In this document: positions 1 through 8,393 of the stretch, piece by piece
Numbering within the stretch: the stretch's first letter is position 1
Layout of the letters: each line of letters starts with the position of its first letter
From: Andalucia godoyi
Lineage: Eukaryota > Discoba > Jakobea > Jakobida > Andaluciidae
Assembly (NCBI GenBank): GCA_009859145.1
Contig: VRVR01000008.1
Coordinates: 133,494 to 197,493 of the forward strand
Length of the DNA stretch: 64,000 nt
Direction: 5' to 3'
Notes under the pieces: generated by a model
Seen by the model: only the letters and a program-made list of their open reading frames with translations
Databases searched by the model: none
Told to the model about the DNA's origin: nothing
Program-made: the position numbers and the translations under genes

Positions 1-208
1 GAGTCTCTTCGGATTTTCCATTTTTTTTTCCGACGTTTGTTCCAAAAATGAAACGGATCCTCGGTCCTTCAAGGGGGAAGATGAGAAAACGAAACATCTC
101 GGTGGAACGGATGCTGCCAAACCGACAGCTGATCTGCTCGGACTGGAGTGAACAGGTAGCGTTTTGACAGTGACTGATATCCCCCCGTCGACTTCCCATC
201 TGGTACCA

Positions 209-714
209 CCGTTGAATAATAATAACACGTCATTGTCATGCATACGGGAGTATGCATAAAACAGACACGATCAACACTGGCCGACACTAGCACGTTTGTT
301 TCACAGGGAATCCGTGCTTACGCACGCTCGGCCTTTAAGGCAACATCCGTAGCCATGTATCATTCTATCATTCGTTGGTTTGGTTTTTTGGTTTCACTTT
401 TTGCAACGTTTGTGTCATGCGGCGACCGAGTATCGCGAGCGCCATGTTGCCATCGTGACGGAGGAGTACACGTCCAAAACGTGCGGGCGCTGCGGTGAGA
501 TCCATGCACGTCTTAGGCGGAAGCAAAAAAGCGTTTTGCATGTCCCGCGTGCAGCTCGCAGATTGATCGAGATTGGAACGGAACGCGGAACATCTATCTG
601 AAGAGTGCCGTGAGGCGTGTTGGGGGCCTATCCGCTTCCCGGCAACGGGATGCAAGACTGAATATGCATGTCTATTCGTAGATATGCTTGTTCGATGTAC
701 GGTATATTGTAGGC
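209..714 (+). mobile_element. Fanzor/TnpB-derived palindrome-ended element, copy 1
   Basis: About 506 bp that recurs inverted at 29568-30050 with roughly 95% identity by eye. Similarity stops at both edges, so the element itself was copied and not a larger block. Near the left end is a perfect palindrome at 238-257 (8-bp arms ATGCATAC/GTATGCAT, GGGA loop). Near the right end is a 9-bp-arm palindrome at 66x: 666-674 and 679-687 around a TTCG loop, with one G-T type mismatch in this copy. Between them lies the 3' part of a TnpB-like nuclease gene. A TCCCG/CGGGA stem with a GCAA loop sits at 637-650. Palindromes at both ends with no inverted terminal repeat recall IS200/IS605-type elements; that link is inference. 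Confidence 0.7.
337..681 (+). pseudogene. Decayed C-terminus of a Fanzor/TnpB-like RNA-guided nuclease
   Basis: The reading frame through 425-515 gives the TnpB/Fanzor zinc-ribbon start, EEYTSKTCGRCGEIH. A different frame from about 532 gives the second half, CPAC followed by IDRDWNGTRNIYL, the family's last CxxC and the RuvC-III Asp motif. The frames are joined only by small indels near 515 and 531. A third disturbance is a 12-bp insertion around 383-394 relative to the other copy. The stop (679-681) lies inside the right palindrome. Only about 115 residues remain of a family usually 400-700 residues long, so the RuvC-I and RuvC-II regions are absent. The gene cannot make a working nuclease. 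Family assignment rests on the zinc-ribbon and DRDxNGxRN motifs. Confidence 0.72.
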
Positions 715-762
715 GTGAAGCAGCTGTAAAAAACTAAATTACCCTCCAAGAATTTGGCTCGC

Positions 763-876
763 ATGCTGCGCCAGTTCGTCGGAGGTCGATGGCTGTCAAC
801 TCTGCCGTACTACCCGACGAAAATCACGACCGTCCTCAGAACGTTTGGGTTGGAGAGTAGTACCTCGAATAAATGA
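763..876 (+). CDS. Possible 37-residue ORF, unidentified
   Basis: An ATG at 763 opens a 37-codon frame ending TGA at 874-876. The peptide starts MLRQFVGGRWLSTLPYY and is rich in Arg, Ser and Thr with no acidic residue in its first 30 positions, which resembles a mitochondrial targeting sequence. It lies between the mobile-element copy and the PDRG1-like gene. I see no family match and no clear splice donor that would extend it. It may be chance, or the first exon of a small mitochondrial protein. Confidence 0.2.
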   Translation: MLRQFVGGRWLSTLPYYPTKITTVLRTFGLESSTSNK

Positions 877-973
877 CGTGCTGCTGTTCCTTCTTGATAA
901 TGCGTGCTGCGAAAAACGGCGACGAGTTTGAGAAGCAGAAGCGATTTTGGGGAGAAAGAAAGGCGCGCGATTC

Positions 974-1333
974 ATGGATGCAAAGGACGAGCTAAATCAC
1001 ATTGTGGGAATTATTTCACAGGAAGAATCCATCATGGAGGATCTCCAATTCCAAAAGGCGCAGCTTGAAGACTTGAAGCAAAAGCTCGCAGATCAACAGT
1101 CTGCTTTTGCAGGACTTGGAAAATCCTCCAGCTTTGCAAGCTGTCGCCGAGCCTGGCTGTTTACAGGTTCAAATTTTCTCAAAGTCGACCGCGAGTCTGC
1201 GCTGCGCATGATGAAGGATGACGAAAAACGACTACTTGCCGAAATTGAGAGTGTGCAAGAAGTAATTCGCGAGCGGATCTTTGAGTTGGACGTCGTTCGT
1301 GGACGACAGCGAGAAGCAGTCGAGCACCAATAA
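974..1333 (+). CDS. PDRG1/prefoldin-beta-like protein
   Basis: 119 residues from the first ATG (974); the frame is open further upstream but only with a TTG. Two heptad-rich helices (about 1-45 and 75-119) flank a short hinge containing AWLFTGSNFLKV. This is the layout of prefoldin beta-type subunits. The hinge plus the MMKDDEKRLLAEIE segment resembles p53 and DNA-damage-regulated protein 1 (PDRG1), a component of the R2TP/prefoldin-like complex that helps assemble RNA polymerases and PIKK kinases in the cytoplasm. Other prefoldin-4-like proteins are possible. The gene stands alone, convergent with the calcineurin gene, separated from it by about 540 bp. Confidence 0.55.
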   Translation: MDAKDELNHIVGIISQEESIMEDLQFQKAQLEDLKQKLADQQSAFAGLGKSSSFASCRRAWLFTGSNFLKVDRESALRMMKDDEKRLLAEIESVQEVIRERIFELDVVRGRQREAVEHQ

Positions 1334-1871
1334 ATCAAGACGCCACAGCGGAGTTTGAACACGAGTGAGCGACAAGGTGAGGAGGCGAAACTGCATCATT
1401 ATGACTACTATTTTTTTGGATGACGCTTGGTTTACAAAGATCCCGTTTCAGCTGAAGATGTGTTTTTTTTGTTTTTTGTTTTTTTGCTTTCGTTTTCTCC
1501 TTAGTTCCAAAAAAACAAAACAAAAAACAAAACAAAAACACACTGTCAACGGAAAGAAGGATGCAGACATGCGGATGTCAGATATGGTACACAGCAACAA
1601 ACAACAAACTGCCCAGCAGTAGCAACAGTCCTTCGAAAGGGTGGAGCAAGAGGGAGGAAGCACAAAACTACTGGTAGGGAAATAGCGACTACCGGAAATA
1701 ATACGGAGCACATGAGGGGAAGGAGGGAGAGAGAGAGAGAGAGAGAGATAATAAGAAATGAAGAAAAAACCTAGAAGAACATCAATTCCGAAGGACACAA
1801 ACACAGACAAGGATAGGATAGGATACGCAAACATAATGATTCCAAGCTTCAAGCGAAACACATGAGACCCG
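1334..1871. other. Intergenic region between convergent 3' ends
   Basis: 538 bp shared as 3' flank by the PDRG1-like gene and calcineurin A. It holds T-rich then A-rich runs (1458-1545) and a (GA)n run of about 11 units at 1728-1748. I see no gene in it. Confidence 0.6.
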
Positions 1872-3302
1872 CTAAACCTTCACAGAGGAAAACCTGTTCA
1901 TGGCATCCGCTTCGTACGGTGGTCGCTTCTCATTAATCGCGTCAAGCTGCTTCGCCTCTCGAAAGTTTGAAATTGCAAGGCGGACGGCAGACGGACCTTG
2001 TTGCAGAAGACCCTTCGGCAGCTGGCCACCAGCAAGGCCCTTAAGCTCCACAATGGCTTCCGACTCCTCGCGCAGAGTCTTGCACATCCTTGTCATCTTC
2101 GCCACAGACCGGATCTTTGCCTTGATGGTTTCCTTTCGCGCAATGAGCTCCGGAGATGACTCTTCCTCGTCGGACTCCACTTCATCTTCATCTTTGTCGC
2201 ACAAATTAAGGATCGTCGACATGATATCCATCACCTTCTCAGCAACAAATGGCAAAGACCAGTTGAATGCGTTCATGAAATTCGGCAAATAGTATGGATG
2301 CGGAGATGCATTGAACTGGCGAATGTTCATCAGGTTGTTCTGGAAACGAATGATGGCCCCCTTGTTGTTGTACACGTCGCAGTAGTTTGGAGCGGAAAAG
2401 ATGCAAATAACAGAGGGAAAATCCGTTGTCTCGCACTTTCGATACAAACGGTATCCTTCATCTTGAGCCTCGTGGGCGCGAATAACCGATAGCAAGTTGT
2501 TGTTCTTCAAAAAAGTCGACGCTGCTCGATATGAAAACACATACGAGCATCCACGCAAGTCGTTGTTCAGGAAATCAGCATCGGGCTCGTTGTCTTCGTC
2601 TTCATCTTCCATGGGATCGGACCAAAGCAGATCACACATCGGGCCTGAGGGGGGAGGTTCTCTGAATCGGTTGATCGATTCAATGTCCGCCAAAGACAGA
2701 ATGTCCGGTGAAAGACCGCCGTGAATGCACAGAAACCGCCCATTCAGCAGCGCACCCAACGGCAAACAGTCAAAGCAGTTCATGAAAGCCTCGTAAACCT
2801 CAATGTCATACTTGTAAATACACTCCTTCTTAAAGTTGAAGTATGCCGTCAAATGCCGGCACTCGTGATTTCCTCGAAGCATAAAGAACGACTTTGGATT
2901 GCAAATTTTGAGAGAAAGCAGATAGAGCGTCACTTCGCAAGAAAAGCAGCCGCGGTCCACGTAATCACCTAGAAACAAGTACTGACTCTGCGACGGGTCT
3001 CCGCCAACATCAAACAGTTTGACAAGATCATAGAACTGCCCATGAATGTCTCCACACACCGTAATGGGATCTTGGATATGAAGCACGTTTGGCTCGCGTC
3101 TCAAAACATCCCCCGCTCTCTTGATGAGCTCAATTGCATCTTCTTTGCTCAACCGACCTTCTCCAAAAAAGTGGGTTTTCAGATTTTCCGGAATCGGAAG
3201 ACCTGTCGAAGACGAAAACACCTTGGAATGCGCCAACGTATCCGCAATGACCGGAGGAACATCCTTCATGACACGCCCAGGATCTCTCAAGCCACCGGAC
3301 AT
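1872..3302 (-). CDS. Calcineurin A: Ca2+/calmodulin-dependent Ser/Thr phosphatase catalytic subunit
   Basis: 476 residues from ATG, a usual length for calcineurin A. It dephosphorylates Ser/Thr sites when calcium-loaded calmodulin and calcineurin B bind. The metal-binding PPP motifs are intact: GDIHGQ (84-89), GDYVDRG (112-118), RGNHE (143-147), and later HGGLSP and SAPNY. The family signature FGPMCDLLWSDP is present as SGPMCDLLWSDP. After the catalytic core come the calcineurin-B-binding helix (NAFNWSLPFVAEKV), a basic amphipathic calmodulin-binding segment (about 390-420), and a C-terminal autoinhibitory stretch ending AINEKRPP. All regulatory parts are therefore present. A regulatory B subunit is not in the window. 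The next gene on the same strand is another PPP phosphatase, but the two are not close relatives. Confidence 0.95.
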   Translation of the reverse strand: MSGGLRDPGRVMKDVPPVIADTLAHSKVFSSSTGLPIPENLKTHFFGEGRLSKEDAIELIKRAGDVLRREPNVLHIQDPITVCGDIHGQFYDLVKLFDVGGDPSQSQYLFLGDYVDRGCFSCEVTLYLLSLKICNPKSFFMLRGNHECRHLTAYFNFKKECIYKYDIEVYEAFMNCFDCLPLGALLNGRFLCIHGGLSPDILSLADIESINRFREPPPSGPMCDLLWSDPMEDEDEDNEPDADFLNNDLRGCSYVFSYRAASTFLKNNNLLSVIRAHEAQDEGYRLYRKCETTDFPSVICIFSAPNYCDVYNNKGAIIRFQNNLMNIRQFNASPHPYYLPNFMNAFNWSLPFVAEKVMDIMSTILNLCDKDEDEVESDEEESSPELIARKETIKAKIRSVAKMTRMCKTLREESEAIVELKGLAGGQLPKGLLQQGPSAVRLAISNFREAKQLDAINEKRPPYEADAMNRFSSVKV

Positions 3303-4341
3303 TTTTCTTTCTTCCTTACTTCCTTCACTTCCTTTCCTAAAAGCCTGTCTTTTCGTTGATGCTTTTAAAAATATTTACGAAACGTGGATTCGAGAACGCA
3401 GATAATGGAGTTCAGCGAAACAGCCAACTTATTTTTTCTTGAAAAAAATAAAAAGAAACGAAGAAAGAACAGACAGAAAGACACAACGAAAAAAGAAAGA
3501 AAAAAGGTGGTCAATGAGAGGCGCGAATGAACGAACAACTCAGAGAAGAACAATGAGAACAATGATAACAATGATAACAATGATAACAATGATAACAATG
3601 ATAACAATGATAACAATGATAACAATGATAACAATGATAACAATGATAACAATGATAACAATGATAACAATGATGATTAAAAAATGAACCAAAAATAATA
3701 ATAACAAGTATGGACTCGGGAAATCAAAAAAGGCAAAGAAGATGATGCTGTTGGAGCTCTCCCATCGAGGCTCCCGACAAACCAATCAACTGCAACAAAT
3801 GAGGCAAGATTCGCAAAATGGGTTTGATCGTGCGACTATCCGCAAAACAAAAGACTGTTTTGGGTTCTCTTTTTGGAATAGTTGACAGTAGATGACAGCA
3901 TGCAAAGCCGGCGAAAAAGGCATCCTCTCCTTACGGAAGGAAGGACTGTCGAGACTGGTGAGGCAGAGACGCCTACAGTGTGCACGAACCCACGGATCAT
4001 CATCGCTGATCACCCATAATCAATGTTGCAACCCAACAACATGCACAGCATGATTGGGAAGGGGGTAGGCCCCAACACGCCCCTCGGCATGAGAGACGTT
4101 CCTAAGATAGATGCTGCGTTGCATGGACAATAACAATAAAAATAAAGAAATGAGCGTCGCTGTGCGAGAATGCCACGCGGCGGCGTATTTATAAAGGGAT
4201 TTCATGATCGAAAAGTGGGGGGGGGGGGGGGGCGAAACGAATCGGGCATCGTGTGACGGAGTTGCCAAGATAGCAAACGCATGCGCATGCGGCATGGCGC
4301 GTGGCAGTGTTTTTTGTTTACATGCCCTTTAGATTGCTTCA
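3303..4341. other. 1-kb intergenic region with repeats
   Basis: Lies between the calcineurin start and the stop of the EF-hand phosphatase. It contains a 9-bp minisatellite (3549-3674), A-rich 5' flank of calcineurin (3430-3520), an unassigned stretch (3700-4110), and a dispersed repeat (4116-4365) with a run of 16 G at 4217-4232. I see no convincing gene. Short frames on the minus strand at 3786-4013 have no recognisable motif. Confidence 0.5.
3549..3674. repeat. 9-bp minisatellite, unit AACAATGAT
   Basis: About 14 head-to-tail copies of AACAATGAT (first unit AACAATGAG). The unit length is a multiple of three, so several frames stay open through it in both directions. These are repeat artefacts and not genes. 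It sits about 250 bp upstream of the calcineurin A start codon. Confidence 0.95.
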
Positions 4342-4365
4342 TCATATCGCAATAAGAGGCAGCGG
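4116..4365 (-). repeat. Dispersed repeat, copy 1
   Basis: About 250 bp that match, in inverted orientation, 63766-64000 at the right edge of the window. Identity by eye is around 90%, with differences in a G/C homopolymer (16 versus about 10) and small indels. On the minus strand the repeat starts with CCGCTGCCTCTTATTGCG. That segment contains the last codons and stop of the EF-hand phosphatase, so the gene's final residues (PLPLIAI) are encoded by repeat sequence. The far end may extend past 4116, since the partner copy runs off the window. No terminal inverted repeats or target duplications were seen. Confidence 0.85.
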
Positions 4366-6555
4366 CGGCCGTTCGGAATCCACAGCCTGCTGCTGCTCTG
4401 CGAGCTGGTTGGTTGCTTCGCACAGCGGGTCAAGAGAGAAGTCCAGAAGAGCACTATCCAGCAATCGATTACGACTCGTGTTTGCCATTGCGATGTCGCC
4501 CAACACAGCGCCGCCGCCCCCATCGGAGTGGATGATTTTCGCTTGCAGGGACAAATGGTCTCGAAGAAATGCGTCTTTCCAGGTAATTTCCAAGATCGCT
4601 CCATGGTTTTCATAGTGGCCCATGTAGGCAGTTGCACTAAACAGAGTTACCACACGCCCGGCTGCGGAAAAACCCACCCCATCTGAGGTTACCTGATGTG
4701 CTCTCAGCAGCATTTGGAGGTTCGAACGCTGCAAAAAGGAATGCGACACATCCGGCCCAAATGTGCACACGCTCGGGCCTCGGCTGTTGGGGTGAATTCC
4801 CTCTACCGCATCGGAATCGGTGGGATCACTCCACAGCATGTCCATGAAAACTTCACGATCTCCGTCGTCTTCGTCAAAATCGGCCAACAGCATCCCTTTT
4901 TTGCATCGAGCTGCTACACGGAACATGTCGTCAAGGGATTTTGTGCGTCCAATGCCGCCATGGACGCAGAGAATGGAGTCCTCAATTAATGCAATCGGGG
5001 ACAGATAGGCAAATATCCTTTCATTCACCTCTCGAAAGATCCTTCGACCGGCTGAAGCACCAAATCGCTGCTCGCACTCCTCCAGAAATCCAAAGCTTGT
5101 GTTCGTAGAAGGGTCCTCATGATTGCCTCGAAGAATAAAGATTTTTTGTGGATACTGGATTTTCAACAGCAGCAACGAGAACAGACATTCAAGAGAGTGT
5201 CTGCCGCGATCAACGATGTCACCCAAGAACAAATAGGACATGTGCGCAATATCACCGTTCGGCACCCAGTCACACGGGAACCCGATTATGGAAAAATACT
5301 TCATCATGTCCGAAAACTGTCCATGGAGATCTCCGAAACAGCGGACAGGGGCAGCAACACGGATGACGGCAGATTCAGACCGCAAGACGGTTGACGCGGC
5401 ACTGATTACCGCAAGCGCATCATCCACCGCAAGCGGTGCACGACCGTACCGACCGGCGAACCGCGCAGAGCTAGCAATTCTGGGATCTGGAGCGACGTCA
5501 TCGCTCCGTGAACCAGAAAAAATATCGCTAAGCAGGCGCCGAATGTGGCTGTGATTCCCGGAATGGTGAGAAACGGCGTCGGTGCTCCTCAGCAAGAAGT
5601 TCCTGATCTTTTGCTGTCCAACGGCTTTCTTTGCGACAAAAGACGCGGAATCGATTGCATGATCGATCGAACCAAGTACGAACTTCCTGACTCGTACACA
5701 CGCCGCACGCTCATTCCACGTGACCTTCGGTACTGTTTTACGTGACGAAATGGTCGTCGCAAGAGACTTTGTTTTCTCAAACACATCCCATAGACCCTCG
5801 TCATTCCACGAATTATTACTGTCTTCCCAGTTCAGCGCAGAAGTTTCTGCAGACACGATCTCTTCGTGAAATGCGCATGTCCCAGCCTCGCGAAGACTGT
5901 TTCCGTCCCGGAAATACTGCAGAAGAGGACATACGTGAGACAGTCGGAACAGGCTCCACAGACCTTTGATTCGACCACGCTCCACTGCATGCAACCACTC
6001 GTCCAATGAAATCACAGCTTGATGGTGCGCATTTTTGTTGCAAGCGGTGAGAATGCGGTGAATCTCGGCGTGAATGGAATTGTGATCCAATGGACATCCG
6101 CGTGCTCGAAGAAGATGCCGGGCCATGTGTTTTACGTCTTCTGTGCGAAGACCTCTTGCAGGATCGTGACTGTAAGTGTCGAAAATATATCGAGCGCGTT
6201 CCAGTTTCCAGACGCTTCTGCGTAGGGCTCCGTCGGGACCCGCATTCATGCCCAACGATGTGACATCCATTGCCATCATGCCGAGACTGAATTCCTTCTC
6301 GTCTACTTTTCCTGAACGACTCCTGTTAAACGCCGAATAGTATCGATCTGCATAGCCGGGATGAACACCGTTCTTCTCCAACAGAGTCTGGAATGTCTGC
6401 AAATCGACAACCGGTTTCCCTGCTTCTTCTCCTTTGGACATCGACCTGAACGACTCGTGAACACGCTTCACCATGTCTAGGGAGTACGATGCTGCGAGAA
6501 TCAGTTGGGATGGATCGACGGTCCATCGTGATCTCGATGAATTCTGCTCGGCCAT
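4342..6555 (-). CDS. PPP-family phosphatase with N-terminal EF-hand region
   Basis: 737 residues from the first ATG at 6555 (the frame extends further upstream only with a TTG). Residues 20-200 form a helical EF-hand-like region with a degenerate loop at 76-88 (NRSRSGKVDEKE). A Ser/Thr phosphatase domain fills the C-terminal half: GDLHGQ (about 405), GDIVDRG (about 444), RGNHED (about 475), HGGIGR. The segments YLFLGDIVDRG, VFMDMLWSDPTDSDAVEGIHPNSRGP and TFGPD match the PPKL/BSU1 (Kelch phosphatase) catalytic domain better than calcineurin or PPEF, yet no Kelch repeats are present. In the SAPNY-type loop the Asn is replaced (SATAYMG). The final codons lie in a dispersed repeat. Calcium control is an inference, because the single loop is not canonical. 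Confidence 0.8.
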   Translation of the reverse strand: MAEQNSSRSRWTVDPSQLILAASYSLDMVKRVHESFRSMSKGEEAGKPVVDLQTFQTLLEKNGVHPGYADRYYSAFNRSRSGKVDEKEFSLGMMAMDVTSLGMNAGPDGALRRSVWKLERARYIFDTYSHDPARGLRTEDVKHMARHLLRARGCPLDHNSIHAEIHRILTACNKNAHHQAVISLDEWLHAVERGRIKGLWSLFRLSHVCPLLQYFRDGNSLREAGTCAFHEEIVSAETSALNWEDSNNSWNDEGLWDVFEKTKSLATTISSRKTVPKVTWNERAACVRVRKFVLGSIDHAIDSASFVAKKAVGQQKIRNFLLRSTDAVSHHSGNHSHIRRLLSDIFSGSRSDDVAPDPRIASSARFAGRYGRAPLAVDDALAVISAASTVLRSESAVIRVAAPVRCFGDLHGQFSDMMKYFSIIGFPCDWVPNGDIAHMSYLFLGDIVDRGRHSLECLFSLLLLKIQYPQKIFILRGNHEDPSTNTSFGFLEECEQRFGASAGRRIFREVNERIFAYLSPIALIEDSILCVHGGIGRTKSLDDMFRVAARCKKGMLLADFDEDDGDREVFMDMLWSDPTDSDAVEGIHPNSRGPSVCTFGPDVSHSFLQRSNLQMLLRAHQVTSDGVGFSAAGRVVTLFSATAYMGHYENHGAILEITWKDAFLRDHLSLQAKIIHSDGGGGAVLGDIAMANTSRNRLLDSALLDFSLDPLCEATNQLAEQQQAVDSERPPLPLIAI

Positions 6556-6766
6556 ATTTCGCTTCAGTGAACCCTTGGCTGCAGCATGCACGTTGTGTTG
6601 GCGGGTGAGCGGATTGAGCAGTTGGATATGTTTATATCCTTTTAACTCACGAATCGTTGCAAGGATTCGGGTTTCACGCGTCACACACCCATCTCTCAAA
6701 AAGGAATCTTCGTCAGCCCGATAATCTGCATCATGAAATATGAAAGGACTCCAAAAAGAGAACTAT

Positions 6767-8125
6767 TTACCGCTTTTTAGAACCCCGGGCCTTCATGGCG
6801 GCATGTCTTGGAGATTTCTGATGAATCTCGTGTTTGGCCGCCTTCTTGCCGACCTTCTTAGGAGGCGGTGACGGTTCCTCCTCCGCGGAACCATCATCAC
6901 CATCACCATCACCATCACTTGCACTGGAGTTGTCATCATCATCATTGTCTTCCTCGTCGATAGATTCATGTTTTCGAGAGGCTGCAGAAGCAGATACTCG
7001 TTGGGCTATTGCTGGGGCAGGCTTCAGGAGAGCACCCGCTCTCGACTTGACAGGCTTTGACTGTTGTTGTTGTTGTTGTTGATGCTGTTGTTCTTCATCA
7101 TCATCTTCATCTTCGAAGAACTTGTCCAGACCGTCATCTTCATCTGTTTCCGAATTGTGTTCCAAAGATCGCTTTCTGGTTCTCTTCTTGTCGTCGTCCT
7201 CGTCTTCAAGCGCAACGACACAATTCACACGGGTCTTCACAAACACCTCCCAAGAAGGCGCACTGGCATCTACGTGGTAGCAGCGGACAAACCGGTCCAA
7301 ACCGGCAACCAAGATGAAGTCTTTGAGATTGAAAAGAGCGCGCACAGATCCAGTCACTCCCTTGTATCGGTGCAGTGTCTTGGAACCCCGTACAGAATAC
7401 ACATCGCCCTGTCTCGATCCCACCACATACACGCCAGGTTGAGTTGATACAGCACACATCGATATGAAACCACAGCTCATTTCGTCGTGCTTCTCGGCAA
7501 CCTTTCGATTCAAGACCGGACGTCTCATGTCCGTTGCAAAGTCGTACATTCTAAAATCTCCAAAAGATGTACAGCATGCAATGTCGGTGGAGGACGCAAC
7601 GAAAAAGTCGGTGGGCCAGATGCGGGCTTGCAGCTTTGTCTTGTCCGGATGCACGTTCTTTGCTCGATGCACGCACTGCTTGCTCTGTAAATCCCACACA
7701 GTGAGATCAACGTCTTTTCCACCAACTGCAGCATACGGCCAATTGCACCGAAAGCGGACGGTCGGCTGGCGCCTCGTGTCCAAATAAAGCTCAACCTTTG
7801 CACAGCTCGCCTCCAGCCCATGCACGAACACTCTTCCTTTGGAATCACATGAAAAATACTGGTTCTCGAGCGGGCCCTTCACGAATCCTACGCAGCCGCC
7901 CTCATGTTCCTGCTTCCATTTCAATACTTCTTTCTCCTTTGAAATATCAAGGTGGCAAATGTCTCCGTTCTCATACACTGCCACAATATGCATCGGGGTC
8001 CAGGACTCGCACAATGCGACAACCGCGCGGTCTCGAACCGGCTGACCAATCGCAAGAATCACCGATTTTGTCTTTGAACTCACGACTTTGACTACTCCAG
8101 TCTCGTCTCCCGCAACGACTTTCAT
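6767..8125 (-). CDS. WDR74/Nsa1-like 60S ribosome biogenesis WD-repeat protein
   Basis: 452 residues from ATG 8125. The start was chosen because MKVVAGDETGVVKVV matches the family's N-terminal blade and the sequence upstream is low-complexity. WD40-type blades span about 1-330, with recurring VWDLQSKQCVH, VYVVGSRQGDVYSV and ILVAGLDRFVRCYHV elements. Nsa1/WDR74 is a nucleolar protein that joins pre-60S particles and is removed by the AAA ATPase Rix7/NVL. The C-terminal 120 residues are disordered: acidic stretches, a Gln run encoded by about 7040-7090, then a Lys/Arg tail typical of nucleolar proteins. It is divergent from DPH1 with a 268-bp shared upstream region. Confidence 0.8.
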   Translation of the reverse strand: MKVVAGDETGVVKVVSSKTKSVILAIGQPVRDRAVVALCESWTPMHIVAVYENGDICHLDISKEKEVLKWKQEHEGGCVGFVKGPLENQYFSCDSKGRVFVHGLEASCAKVELYLDTRRQPTVRFRCNWPYAAVGGKDVDLTVWDLQSKQCVHRAKNVHPDKTKLQARIWPTDFFVASSTDIACCTSFGDFRMYDFATDMRRPVLNRKVAEKHDEMSCGFISMCAVSTQPGVYVVGSRQGDVYSVRGSKTLHRYKGVTGSVRALFNLKDFILVAGLDRFVRCYHVDASAPSWEVFVKTRVNCVVALEDEDDDKKRTRKRSLEHNSETDEDDGLDKFFEDEDDDEEQQHQQQQQQQSKPVKSRAGALLKPAPAIAQRVSASAASRKHESIDEEDNDDDDNSSASDGDGDGDDGSAEEEPSPPPKKVGKKAAKHEIHQKSPRHAAMKARGSKKR

Positions 8126-8393
8126 CGTCGTACTGGTCGTGCTAACAATGCTCCAACAAACAAAGTATAGAAAAACACCAACTTTCCAAATAAATAAATA
8201 CATGAATAAAGAATGCGCGAAACTTTTCCTCTCCTTTTCTTCCTCTCCAGTTTTCCGAGAAGTCCGGCGCTGGGAAATCTCAATAATGATGACTGTTTGT
8301 TTTATACGCATTTACGTATTTTAAATGTTTCAGTAACAAATCTTTAATTGATGATTTACGTGCTTTTATAATTTATTGTAAATTGCTGAAGAG

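Noticed and set aside
763..876. First exon of the PDRG1-like gene
   Set aside because: The PDRG1-like frame has its own ATG at 974 and the short ORF ends in a stop with no GTATG-type donor between them.
3549..3674. Tandem array considered as a CRISPR array
   Set aside because: The units are head to tail with no spacers, and the genome is eukaryotic.
3365..3785. Long frames made of Ser/Leu/Leu, Ile/Val/Ile/Ile or Met/Ile/Thr repeats on both strands
   Set aside because: They are translations of the 9-bp AACAATGAT minisatellite, which stays open in several frames because its unit is a multiple of three.
4342..6699. Extended starts for several genes (phosphatase to 6699, WDR74 to 8311, SEC7 to 14315, ChAPs-like to 39396, KXD1 to 34961, fibre-like protein to 47704)
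   Set aside because: The added parts start at non-ATG codons or translate UTR repeats and purine tracts. The internal ATGs used here match family N-termini or follow the low-complexity leader.
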